From positions 3,286,001 through 3,350,000 of the forward strand of contig NZ_CAXUQC020000001.1 of NCBI RefSeq assembly GCF_964253025.1: a stretch of 64,000 bases of DNA, read 5' to 3'. The notes beneath the pieces were generated by a model. It made no database searches. It worked only from the letters and a program-made list of their open reading frames with translations, and was not told where the DNA came from. Below are positions 1 through 6,945 of the stretch, piece after piece (within the stretch, counting starts at the first letter, position 1; the number at the start of each line of letters is the position of its first letter). This DNA is from Rhizobacter sp964253025 (GTDB lineage Bacteria; Pseudomonadota; Gammaproteobacteria; Burkholderiales; Burkholderiaceae_C). Made by a program: the position numbers and the translations under genes.

Positions 1-430
1 ACACGACCCGCAGGCCGGCGTGTGCCTGCAGCAGGTGCTGGATGCCGGCCAGGTCGACCGCGTCGAAGACCTGGTTGGCGATAAGCGTGTTGCGCGCGCC
101 TGCCGCCACACCGATGGCGAGCTGCGTGACGTTGGCGAAGGTCAGGCCCCAGGCCCCGGCGTCGAGTTGGCGGGCGAACAGCTGGGGCGACATGGTGGTC
201 TTGCCGTGCGGCGCCAGGTCGACGCCCCAGCGTCGGGCCTGCCGCTGCAGCCAGTCGAGGTTGTGTTCCAGGGCCTCCCGATGCAGGACCGCCAGCGGCA
301 ACGGCAGGTCGCCCGCCAGCACATGCCAGCCGAGCTCGTCGACCTCGCTGCACCGCAGCGGCCGGTGGCCATGCGGAAACCCCTTGAGGCCGGGTTGCAG
401 CAGCGGATCGAGCAGGTCGTCGGGATTCAT
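1..430 (-). CDS. PLP-dependent amino acid deaminase / D-threonine aldolase-like protein (partial)
   Basis: N-terminal 143 residues of a gene that runs off the left edge of the window. The reading frame opens MNPDDLLDPLLQPGLKGFPH and contains DLAPHGKTTMSPQLF followed by AWGLTFANVTQLAIGV. The HGKTxMSP segment matches the lysine (K77) that forms the Schiff base with pyridoxal phosphate in the alanine-racemase-fold family that includes D-threonine aldolase and D-serine dehydratase. Such enzymes cleave or deaminate D-hydroxy amino acids in the cytoplasm. The metal-binding C-terminal half is outside the window, so the exact substrate cannot be assigned. It is divergent from the EamA transporter, with 108 bp between the starts. 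A role together with that exporter is possible but unproven. Confidence 0.8.
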   Translation of the reverse strand, partial: MNPDDLLDPLLQPGLKGFPHGHRPLRCSEVDELGWHVLAGDLPLPLAVLHREALEHNLDWLQRQARRWGVDLAPHGKTTMSPQLFARQLDAGAWGLTFANVTQLAIGVAAGARNTLIANQVFDAVDLAGIQHLLQAHAGLRVV

Positions 431-538
431 GGGCGGCGTCGGAAGCTGCAACAAGGCCGCATCATCGCGAAACCCGCCAGGAAAGCAAACCGAGGCCCCT
501 ACACTCGCTTCCCCTGCTCCCGCTCGTCCGTGGTTCCG

Positions 539-1483
539 ATGCCCGCTCTCGCTTCCTCCCTCCGTCGCCGCGAGCTCTTGCTCGTGTTCATCACCATGCT
601 GTGGGGTGGCAGCTTCCTCGCGGTGCAGAGCGCGCTGCAGTGGAGCGGCCCCTTCGGCCTGGTGGCGGTGCGCTTCGGCCTTGCCGCGCTGCTGCTGGCG
701 CTGCTCCTGCGCCGTCGATTGGGTGGGCTCACCCGACAGGAGCTGAGTGCCGGCGCAGTGACGGGCACCGCCCTCTTCTTCGGCTACTCGCTGCAGTGCG
801 TCGGCCTGGAAACCATCTCGAGCAGCAAGTCGGCCTTTCTCACCGCCTTGTACGTGCCCATGGTGCCGCTGCTGCAATGGGCCTGGTTCCGGAGGGCGCC
901 GGGCGCAGCCGCCTGGCTCGGCATCGGCCTCGCGTTCGCGGGCGCCGTCTGCCTGTCCGACCCGAGCCGCCTGAACGGCATCTTCGGCATCGGTGAAGCG
1001 TTGACGGTCGCGGCGGCGCTTGCCGTGGCCTTCGAGATCCTGCTGCTCAGCCACCTGTCGCGCGGCTGCGACCCGCTGCGCCTGGCGTTCGTGCAGATGG
1101 CTTTCGTGGCGATCGCCTGCACGGGCGTGGCAGCGGCCCGGGGCGAAGCCCTGCCGCAGCCGACGCCGCCGTTCCTGCTGACGATCGCCGTGCTCGGGGT
1201 AGCCACGGCGCTGATCCAGTTCGCCATGGTCTGGGCCCAGCAGCAGGTGTCGGCCACCCGGGCCACCTTGATCTACTCGCTCGAGCCCGTGTGGGCAGGT
1301 CTGGTCGGCCGGCTGGCCGGGGAACAGCTCGGGCCGCTCGGCTTGTTCGGCGGGGCGCTGATTGTCCTCGGACTGGTGGTGGGTTCGCGGCGCCAGGCCG
1401 ACGGTCCGGCCGAGGCGGACACCGCCAAGGTGTCACCCGCCACCTCGGGCGCGTCGGAGCCGGTCAGGCCGGAAGCGGCGTAA
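539..1483 (+). CDS. EamA/DMT-family transporter
   Basis: Predicted 314-residue inner-membrane protein of the drug/metabolite transporter superfamily. It has about ten hydrophobic helices arranged as two EamA repeats. The first opens with ELLLVFITMLWGGSFLAVQS, typical of the N-terminal helix, and the second has ATLIYSLEPVWAGLVGRLAG, the conserved last-repeat segment. The length is normal for the family. The ATG at 539 is preferred because the hydrophobic domain starts 12 residues after it; no clear Shine-Dalgarno sequence precedes it. The upstream frame is open but gives non-hydrophobic filler. The C-terminus is a roughly 30-residue charged tail. The gene ends convergently with the glycosyltransferase gene, and the two overlap by 20 bp. 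The substrate is unknown; family members export amino acids or small metabolites. Confidence 0.88.
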   Translation: MPALASSLRRRELLLVFITMLWGGSFLAVQSALQWSGPFGLVAVRFGLAALLLALLLRRRLGGLTRQELSAGAVTGTALFFGYSLQCVGLETISSSKSAFLTALYVPMVPLLQWAWFRRAPGAAAWLGIGLAFAGAVCLSDPSRLNGIFGIGEALTVAAALAVAFEILLLSHLSRGCDPLRLAFVQMAFVAIACTGVAAARGEALPQPTPPFLLTIAVLGVATALIQFAMVWAQQQVSATRATLIYSLEPVWAGLVGRLAGEQLGPLGLFGGALIVLGLVVGSRRQADGPAEADTAKVSPATSGASEPVRPEAA

Positions 1484-2576
1484 CGGGCGCATGGGCCAGG
1501 ATCGCACGCGCCTGCGCCAGCACGCGCGCCGGCGTGATGCTGTCCAGGCAGGCACTGCGACTGCCGTTGTGGCGGTCGCATCCCGCACGGTTGCAGGGCA
1601 CGCACGACTGCTCGCCCTGCAGCAGGATGACGTTGCCGTTGCGCTGCAGCGGGCCGCGCGACTGGTACGGGATGACCGGTTCGGACGGCCCGGCGGCCCA
1701 CGGCCCCCACAGGCGGGGGTCGATGGGCCCGAAGAGCGCGATGACCGGCACGCCGCAGGCGGCGGCCAGATGGGTGACGGAGGTGTCTGGTCCGATATAG
1801 AGCGCCGCGCCCTTCAGCAGCGTGGAGAGCTGGCGGAAGTCGAAGTCGCCGGCGGCGGGCAGCACCGATGGATGCGAGACGGCAGCGGCCACCTCGGTGA
1901 CGGCGGCGCGGTCTCCTGCGGAGGGCCCGCCGGTCAGCACCACCGTCCAGCCCTCGCGCGCCAGCGCGCCGGCCACGTCGGCGAAGTACGCGAGCGGCCA
2001 CTGCTTGTAGGTGACGATGGACGGCACCTGCAACACCACCGGCCGGCTGACATCGGTGTACGGGGCGGGCAAGGACCTGCCGGGCGGTGGAACCACCTCC
2101 GCAGTCCTCGCGCCGCCCCAGGGATCGAGCAGGCGCAGCTTGTCGATCAGCACATGGGAGCCGGTGAGTGGAATCGGGTGTTGCAGCAGGGCCCGCTTCC
2201 ACCACGCCTTGGGCTCCGGCGGCACGAGCCCCGCGCGATAGCGGCCTGCCACGAAGCCGTAGAGGTGCGCCCGGTCGTTGTACTGGGCGACCAGGGCCAG
2301 GTCATAGCGGCGCCAGAGGCGGCGGATGAGCGACAGCGACTGGCGCCAGGTGCTGCCCGCCTGCACCTCCACCCGTTCATGGACGTCCGGGTTGCCGTCG
2401 AGCATGCCCAGTGTGCCGGCAAAGCCCAGCACGTCGATGCGGGCCTCGGGCCAGCGCTCGCGCGCCGCATGGATGAGCGGTGTGGTGACCAGCACGTCGC
2501 CGATCTGGCGGGTGCAGATCACCACGATGCGGTCGAACTTCTGTCGACGGGCGGCGCGCCCGGGGGATGCTGTCAT
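1464..2576 (-). CDS. Glycosyltransferase family 9 (heptosyltransferase-like) protein
   Basis: Encodes 370 residues. The start MTASPGRAARRQKFDRIVVI places the family's first beta strand (IVVICTRQIGDVLVTTPLI) about 15 residues in, as expected. The C-terminal donor-binding half includes YIGPDTSVTHLAAACGVPVI and ALFGPIDPRLWGPW, the hallmark GPxDTxxTHLAAAxGxPxI motif of ADP-heptose:LPS heptosyltransferases. It is followed by a cysteine-rich segment (SCVPCNRAGCDRH) also seen in many relatives. The enzyme probably adds a heptose or related sugar to lipopolysaccharide core at the cytoplasmic face of the inner membrane. No other LPS genes are nearby, so whether it is a WaaC, WaaF or WaaQ homologue is not settled. 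A longer reading frame to 2762 exists, but its extra residues look non-native. Confidence 0.85.
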   Translation of the reverse strand: MTASPGRAARRQKFDRIVVICTRQIGDVLVTTPLIHAARERWPEARIDVLGFAGTLGMLDGNPDVHERVEVQAGSTWRQSLSLIRRLWRRYDLALVAQYNDRAHLYGFVAGRYRAGLVPPEPKAWWKRALLQHPIPLTGSHVLIDKLRLLDPWGGARTAEVVPPPGRSLPAPYTDVSRPVVLQVPSIVTYKQWPLAYFADVAGALAREGWTVVLTGGPSAGDRAAVTEVAAAVSHPSVLPAAGDFDFRQLSTLLKGAALYIGPDTSVTHLAAACGVPVIALFGPIDPRLWGPWAAGPSEPVIPYQSRGPLQRNGNVILLQGEQSCVPCNRAGCDRHNGSRSACLDSITPARVLAQARAILAHAPVTPLPA

Positions 2577-2677
2577 CACGCTGTGCCCGGCCTCGGGCCC
2601 TCCATGGAAGGCGCCATTCTGCGCGAAACGGCACGCCGTTTCGCGCGGCAGGGAACACGGGCGAGCGGTAGGCAGCG

Positions 2678-2905
2678 TCAGGAAATGCCGGCCGTCATCT
2701 GTTTGCAGACATTGACGCCCACGTCGGTCAGGCGGAGGTTGCCGCCATTCCATTCGAACCACTCGAGGGTGACGTAGTCCTCGATGTCCGAAGGCGCGAT
2801 GTCGGCGGCGCGCCGGTTCTTGAGCAGCGTGACCGTGGCCAGCAGGGAACTGCGAAGCGCCTCACGGCGCGGTGCAGGCAACGAACGGGAATGCAGTGTC
2901 AGCAT
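2678..2905 (-). CDS. Small conserved hypothetical protein
   Basis: A 75-residue basic protein beginning MLTLHSRSLPAPRREALRSS. The start at 2905 is supported by a GGAGG Shine-Dalgarno sequence about 8 nt upstream on the minus strand. The sequence has a helical N-terminal half (EALRSSLLATVTLLKNRRA), then an acidic-aromatic segment (DYVTLEWFEWNGGNLRLT) and ends KQMTAGIS. There is no signal peptide, membrane helix or cysteine pair. I recall similar short proteins in related Burkholderiales but know of no function. It lies 101 bp upstream of the glycosyltransferase start in the same direction. The composition resembles a small winged-helix or DNA-associated protein, but that is only an impression. 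Confidence 0.7.
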   Translation of the reverse strand: MLTLHSRSLPAPRREALRSSLLATVTLLKNRRAADIAPSDIEDYVTLEWFEWNGGNLRLTDVGVNVCKQMTAGIS

Positions 2906-3007
2906 GGCGGACCCTCCTCGGTGTCGCCTCACGATACCACCTCCGTTCGACGCCACGGTGACGTGATGCGTCCGGCCGCCAACGCGCCGCTTGGCATCGA
3001 CGGTGAC

Positions 3008-3928
3008 TCAGTAGCCCCGCTCCGGCCGAACCCGGCCCGTCACCGCGTCGCCGCGCTCCAGCGCCGTGATGCCCGCGGCGATCTGGCGCACCGCCTCTGG
3101 CCGCAAGGTGGCCGCGGCGATGTGCGGCGTGAGGACGATGCCGGGGTGAGCCCAGAAGGGATGGCCTTCCTCCGCGGGTTCGTTGCGGCAGACGTCGAGC
3201 GTGGCGCCCGCCAGCCGGCCGCTGTCCAGCGCCGCGAGCAGGTCGGCTTCCACCACGTGCTCGCCACGGGCCACGTTGATGAAGTACGCCCCAGGGCGCA
3301 GCGCGCCGAGGACGGCGCCGTCGATGAGGTCACGGGTATCGGCCGTGAGCGGCAGCATGTCGACCAGCACGCGCGTGTCGGCCAACAGTCGCTGCAGGCC
3401 GTCGGGCCCGTGATGGCACCTGATGTCGGGGAGCGTGCGAGGCGTGCGTGTCCACCCGGCGACCGGGAATCCGAGTCGTCGCAGGGCCTGCGCGACCGGC
3501 GTGCCGAGCGTGCCCATTCCCAGGATGCCGACCGGCCAGTCGGCGTGCGACTCGGCTGGGTGGGCCTGCCAGCGCGCCGCCGACTGTTGCCGTGCGTACC
3601 GGTCGAAGCCACGGAACCGGTGCAGGACGGCCTGCACCACATACTCCGCCATCTGCGCACCCATGCCGGCGTCCTCGAGCCGGACCACCGGCACGCCGGC
3701 GGGCAGGTGCAGGGCCAGCAGGGCATCGACGCCCGCGCCAGCGGCAAAGATGGCCCGCAAGCGGGAGGCACCGTCGAAGAAGGCCTGCGGCGCGCGCCAC
3801 ACGACGGCATAGTCGGCGTCGCCGCAGTCGCCCGCTTGCACGTCGGCGCCAGGCAGCGCGGCGCGCAGGTCGGACACCCACGGCGCGGCCTGCGCGGGCT
3901 CGGTCCCGAAGCAGCAAGCAATCTTCAC
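3008..3928 (-). CDS. ghrA: Glyoxylate/hydroxypyruvate reductase A-type 2-hydroxyacid dehydrogenase
   Basis: Encodes 306 residues of the D-isomer-specific 2-hydroxyacid dehydrogenase family, which reduces glyoxylate or hydroxypyruvate with NAD(P)H in the cytoplasm. The Rossmann fingerprint is GILGMGTLGTPVAQALRRLG. The catalytic residues are visible in order: Arg in FINVARGEHVVEADLLAAL, Glu in RNEPAEEGHPFWAHPG, and His in LTPHIAAAT. The N-terminus (MKIACCFGTEP) and the overall length fit the GhrA branch rather than the longer SerA or GhrB branches. The start codon is GTG at 3928, with GGAGG 7 nt upstream, an ideal ribosome-binding site. It lies 55 bp downstream of the cytochrome b gene in the same direction and could be read through from that operon, though no functional link is evident. 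Confidence 0.9.
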   Translation of the reverse strand: MKIACCFGTEPAQAAPWVSDLRAALPGADVQAGDCGDADYAVVWRAPQAFFDGASRLRAIFAAGAGVDALLALHLPAGVPVVRLEDAGMGAQMAEYVVQAVLHRFRGFDRYARQQSAARWQAHPAESHADWPVGILGMGTLGTPVAQALRRLGFPVAGWTRTPRTLPDIRCHHGPDGLQRLLADTRVLVDMLPLTADTRDLIDGAVLGALRPGAYFINVARGEHVVEADLLAALDSGRLAGATLDVCRNEPAEEGHPFWAHPGIVLTPHIAAATLRPEAVRQIAAGITALERGDAVTGRVRPERGY

Positions 3929-3983
3929 GGCGATCCTCCAGTTGGGGGCCGCATGCTACCTGCCTTGGCGAACGGCGGCACGT

Positions 3984-4751
3984 TCAGTCGTCGTCGTCGT
4001 GATGATCCAGCGACTCGGCGCCCGTCGTCGGCAGCAGGCCGCTCGGGGCCTGCTGCCACTCCCAGGCGATGTAGCCCAGCACGGATGCCAGGAGCAAGGC
4101 GGCGAGCCAGCCACGATTGTTGCGCACCAGGTCCGGTCCGGGCCCTGCGCTGCGGCCGGTGAGCATCGGGGCCGCCTCGTTGCGGCGCCGCAGCAGGCTC
4201 AGTCCCGCGATGAGGGCCAGGTGGCCGAGCACCACCATCAGCATGGCGTTGCCGAAGAACTCGTGCACTTCCTCGAATGCTTCCACGAGACCCAGGGCGT
4301 CGCCCCACTCATGGAAGGTGACGACACCGCTCAGCACCAGCGGCAGGATGAGCGCCATGAGCAGGGCCATGGCGGCGGCCATCAGCAGGTTCTGGCCCTG
4401 CCGCCAGTTGACGGACGCAGCGCCCTCGGTCCGCCGCAGGGTCTTCCACCAGGCGGGTGCGGCCGTGAGCTTGCGCCACAGCGCGCCCAGGCGCGCCTGG
4501 CGCGGCCCCGTCAGCCCGTAGACCACCCGGAATGCGAGCAGGCCGCCAAGCGTGTAGCCGAGGGCCACGTGCAGCGCCCGCCAGCGTTCACCGTCACCGG
4601 TGAGGTAGGCGCCCACGAAGGCGAGCGCGAACAACCAGTGAAACATCCGGATGGGCGCGTCGATCACGCGCCGACCGGCCGGGCGCGTTGCGGCGGCCGC
4701 CGAAGAGTCCGGGGCGGGGCCCGCGGCGGCGTGGGAGGTCGTGTGGGTCAT
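3984..4751 (-). CDS. Membrane b-type cytochrome (cytochrome b561 / Ni-Fe hydrogenase-type) of the SHP-DHC module
   Basis: A 255-residue membrane protein with four to five predicted helices (about 34-50, 58-80, 122-143, 165-186 and 214-231). Candidate haem b ligands are H38 (MFHWLF), H61 (ALHVALGYTLGG), H163 (EEVHEFFGNAM) and H177 (VVLGHLAL), the usual two-haem pattern of cytochromes that take electrons from the quinone pool. A Pro/Ala-rich N-terminal extension precedes the first helix. The C-terminus is unusual, ending in an acidic tail, HHDDDD. It starts 18 bp after the dihaem cytochrome gene stop, with GGAG upstream. By family knowledge, this type of cytochrome passes quinol electrons to DHC and then to SHP in the periplasm. 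Gene order and spacing support one operon with the next two genes. Confidence 0.85.
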   Translation of the reverse strand: MTHTTSHAAAGPAPDSSAAAATRPAGRRVIDAPIRMFHWLFALAFVGAYLTGDGERWRALHVALGYTLGGLLAFRVVYGLTGPRQARLGALWRKLTAAPAWWKTLRRTEGAASVNWRQGQNLLMAAAMALLMALILPLVLSGVVTFHEWGDALGLVEAFEEVHEFFGNAMLMVVLGHLALIAGLSLLRRRNEAAPMLTGRSAGPGPDLVRNNRGWLAALLLASVLGYIAWEWQQAPSGLLPTTGAESLDHHDDDD

Positions 4752-4769
4752 GTCGTCGTTCTCCGGAGT

Positions 4770-5306
4770 TCAGTCATTCCAGGCACGGCGCTGGCGGGCA
4801 TTCAGCCCGGCCGGCAGCCGAAGGTCCTCGTCGTCGAACTCGCCCCGTTCGGCGCCGGCGTGGCAGGCCGCGCACTGGGCGGGGCTTTTCACGCTGGGCA
4901 GGCGCCAGACCGCAGGCTCGATGCCACGGTGCTTGCGCTCGAACCGGGCCGACCGGGTGATGCGGTCGGCGGGCGGTGCTTCAGCGGCACGCCGACCCTC
5001 GCCCGCGTTCTGTGCGAGCCAGCGGTCGATGCGGGCCACGAGCGCCGGCTCGAGGGAGGCGTCGCTGCGGTAGTGCTTGTCCAGTCCCTCCATCTGCCGC
5101 CGCCAGGAGGCCGCCGGCAGCAGCGCGGGCGGGTAGGCCACGTGGCAGGCACCGCATTCCTGCACGTACTCGGGCAGCGGATCGACCGGCATGCGCCGAT
5201 GGTCACCGGCGAGGGCGGAACCGCCCTGCACGAGCGAAGCAAGCACGAGGAACGCGGCACCGGCCCGGCGTCGGCGCAACAGCGGGCTGAGGGTGGGGTA
5301 TCGCAT
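4770..5306 (-). CDS. Dihaem cytochrome c (DHC family)
   Basis: A 178-residue exported cytochrome with a signal peptide (RRRRAGAAFLVLASLVQGGS, cleavage near ALA-GD at about residue 33) and two CxxCH haem sites, CGACH at residues 51-55 and CAACH at 145-149. The segment EYVQECGACHVAYPPALLPA matches the dihaem cytochrome c (DHC) family, known as the electron donor of sphaeroides haem protein (SHP). The start at 5306 has an AGAGGAA ribosome-binding site; an in-frame ATG six codons upstream (5324) is possible but lies almost at the SHP stop. It sits 14 bp after the SHP-like gene and 18 bp before the b-type cytochrome, so an SHP-DHC-cyt b operon is clear. It should act in the periplasm. Confidence 0.9.
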   Translation of the reverse strand: MRYPTLSPLLRRRRAGAAFLVLASLVQGGSALAGDHRRMPVDPLPEYVQECGACHVAYPPALLPAASWRRQMEGLDKHYRSDASLEPALVARIDRWLAQNAGEGRRAAEAPPADRITRSARFERKHRGIEPAVWRLPSVKSPAQCAACHAGAERGEFDDEDLRLPAGLNARQRRAWND

Positions 5307-5320
5307 GTCGTTCCTCTCGT

Positions 5321-5767
5321 TCATCGAGACAGGCTGGTCAGGTAGGCCAGCACATCGGCCTTCTCGGCCGGAGTGCACTCCCGTCGCGCCACGTCCTTGC
5401 AGTTCCGTCGGAACCACTTGTCCACCTTGGCCGTGTCGGTGAAGGCCTTGGGATTGAAGGCCGGGGCGAGCGGCGCGATCGACTTGCCGGTGCTCTCGTG
5501 GCGGCCGGGTGCGGTGGGCGGGTTGCCGTGGCATGAAGCGCAGGCCCATTCGCCCCCTTGGCGGGAGACGAAGAAACTCCGTCCGCGCTCGGCGCTGGCG
5601 GGCGTGCCGGCCAGCGTGCTGAAGCGCTCGAGCTGGCGTGCCGCGGAGGTGTCGGCGGCCAGTGCCGCGGTGGCGGCCGCCACGGCCAGTGACGCTAGGC
5701 TCAAGGCCGCGGCGGCGTGGCGCAAGCGCGGGACGGGTGCGCTGCCAGCGCGGTCGGGGTGGTTCAT
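5321..5767 (-). CDS. SHP-like monohaem cytochrome c (DUF1924 family)
   Basis: A 148-residue periplasmic cytochrome with a signal peptide ending around AALA-AD (residues 38-40) and one CASCH haem site at residues 76-80. The C-terminal part has KVDKWFRRNCKDVARRECTP. As I recall, SHP uses an asparagine directly before a disulfide-bonded cysteine as a displaceable distal haem ligand; here N122-C123, with C131 as partner, fits that arrangement. SHP proteins bind O2 and NO and receive electrons from DHC, encoded next. The physiological role of SHP (oxygen, NO or peroxide reduction) is unsettled in the literature I know. The start at 5767 has GGAGG upstream. It is the first gene of the leftward operon and is divergent from the PepSY-regulator-kinase operon. 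Confidence 0.88.
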   Translation of the reverse strand: MNHPDRAGSAPVPRLRHAAAALSLASLAVAAATAALAADTSAARQLERFSTLAGTPASAERGRSFFVSRQGGEWACASCHGNPPTAPGRHESTGKSIAPLAPAFNPKAFTDTAKVDKWFRRNCKDVARRECTPAEKADVLAYLTSLSR

Positions 5768-5824
5768 CGGGAGTCCTCCAGGATCGTCATCGACAAGGGA
5801 TGAGGGATTCTTCGGCGCGCCGCT

Positions 5825-5861
5825 TGAAGGCAGCCTGAAGCCGCCGTTCATCTGGCGTTCA
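5825..5861. promoter_or_regulatory. Candidate response-regulator operator between the SHP and PepSY operons
   Basis: Four half-sites are visible: TGAAG at 5825-5829 and 5836-5840, then GTTCA at 5846-5850 and 5857-5861. Each pair is a direct repeat with an exact 11-bp period, and the two pairs are inverted relative to each other (TGAAG versus TGAAC on the opposite strand). OmpR-family regulators bind tandem direct repeats of 10-11 bp, and such a regulator is encoded 0.4 kb away. The last half-site ends 23 bp before the PepSY start codon, so the site overlaps that gene's promoter and lies about 60 bp upstream of the SHP start. Function is inferred from spacing and position only. Confidence 0.5.
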
Positions 5862-5884
5862 GCCAGCCGGCGCACAATTCGGCC

Positions 5885-6286
5885 ATGCTCGAACACCGCC
5901 CTGCCGAACGCGTGCGCCGCCTGGCCGGCGTGCGGTGGCGCGGCATCGCCTTCGTGCTGCTCGCCGCCACGTTCGGCGCCCATGCCGACGACCGCCGGGC
6001 GGCTAGCCACGACGACCGGGACCACGACCGGGCGCGTGCGGCGGTGCAGGCCGGCGAGGTGCTGCCCTGGCCGACCGTGTTCGACCGCCTGCAGCGCACG
6101 CACCCGGGGCAGGTGCTCGACCTGGAACTGGAGCGCGAGGACGGCCGGTGGATCTACGAGGTCCGGCTGCTGCAGGCGGACGGCCGGCTGCTGAAGCTGG
6201 AGGTGGATGCCCGCACCGCCGACATCATCCAGGTCAGGCACAAGGACCGGCACGACCGGCGCCGACCGGAGTCGGGCCGGCCATGA
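5885..6286 (+). CDS. Periplasmic PepSY-domain protein
   Basis: A 133-residue protein with a signal peptide (IAFVLLAATFGAHA, cleavage near residue 34). It carries a PepSY-type domain from about residue 52: VQAGEVLPWPTVFDRLQRTH, then EREDGRWIYEVRLLQADGRL and a final strand ending DIIQVRHKDRH. The stretch after the signal peptide is rich in His and Asp (ASHDDRDHDRAR), which could bind metal. The stop overlaps the regulator start in an ATGA junction, so the two are translationally coupled. PepSY proteins are often encoded beside two-component systems of this type and may modulate the sensor in the periplasm; this is inference. An internal ATG would remove the signal, so the first ATG is preferred. 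Confidence 0.82.
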   Translation: MLEHRPAERVRRLAGVRWRGIAFVLLAATFGAHADDRRAASHDDRDHDRARAAVQAGEVLPWPTVFDRLQRTHPGQVLDLELEREDGRWIYEVRLLQADGRLLKLEVDARTADIIQVRHKDRHDRRRPESGRP

Positions 6287-6945
6287 GGATCCTGCTGGTC
6301 GAGGACGACCCCACGCTGAGGGCGCAGCTGCGCACCGGCATGCAGGAGGCCGGTTACGTGGTGGACGAGGCCGACAACGGCCGCGACGCCCAGCACCTGG
6401 GCGAGACCGAGTCCTTCGATGCCGCCGTGCTCGACCTCGGCCTGCCCGTGCTCGACGGCCTCAGCGTGCTGCGCCACTGGCGCGATAACGGCCACGCCCT
6501 GCCGGTGCTCATCCTGACGGCCCGCGACACCTGGCACGAGAAGGTGGCCGGCATCGACGCCGGCGCGGACGACTACCTCGCCAAGCCGTTCCACATGGAG
6601 GAGCTGCTGGCACGGCTGCGCGCGCTCATTCGTCGCGCGCAGGGACTGGCCTCGGCCCGACTGCAGTGCGGCGCCCTGGCCCTCGACACGCGCAGCAGCC
6701 GCGTCACCCTGCACGGCAACCCGGTCACCTTGACGAGCCATGAGTACCGGCTGCTCGCCTACCTGATGCACCGCCCCGGCCAGGTGGTGTCGCGCACCGA
6801 ACTCAACGAACACCTGTATGCGCAGGACTTCGACCGCGACTCCAACACCATCGAGGTGTTCGTCGGTCGCCTGCGCAAGAAGCTTCCGGCCGACGCGATC
6901 GAGACCGTGCGCGGGCTGGGCTATCGGTTGGTGCCCGTCGAATGA
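6283..6945 (+). CDS. OmpR-family response regulator
   Basis: A 220-residue two-domain regulator. The receiver domain (1-115) has the acidic pocket D8/D9, phosphoacceptor D51 (AAVLDLGLPVLDG), T79 (LILTARD) and K101 (DDYLAKPF). The C-terminal winged helix (about 125-220) has GNPVTLTSHEYRLLAYLMHR, RTELNEHLYAQDFDRDSNTI and VRGLGYRLV, diagnostic of the PhoB/OmpR type. The closest functional groups by appearance are PhoP, QseB and TctD regulators. The start overlaps the PepSY stop by 4 nt, and the stop overlaps the kinase start by 4 nt. It probably controls the divergent cytochrome operon and its own operon through the repeats at 5825-5861. Confidence 0.93.
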   Translation: MRILLVEDDPTLRAQLRTGMQEAGYVVDEADNGRDAQHLGETESFDAAVLDLGLPVLDGLSVLRHWRDNGHALPVLILTARDTWHEKVAGIDAGADDYLAKPFHMEELLARLRALIRRAQGLASARLQCGALALDTRSSRVTLHGNPVTLTSHEYRLLAYLMHRPGQVVSRTELNEHLYAQDFDRDSNTIEVFVGRLRKKLPADAIETVRGLGYRLVPVE

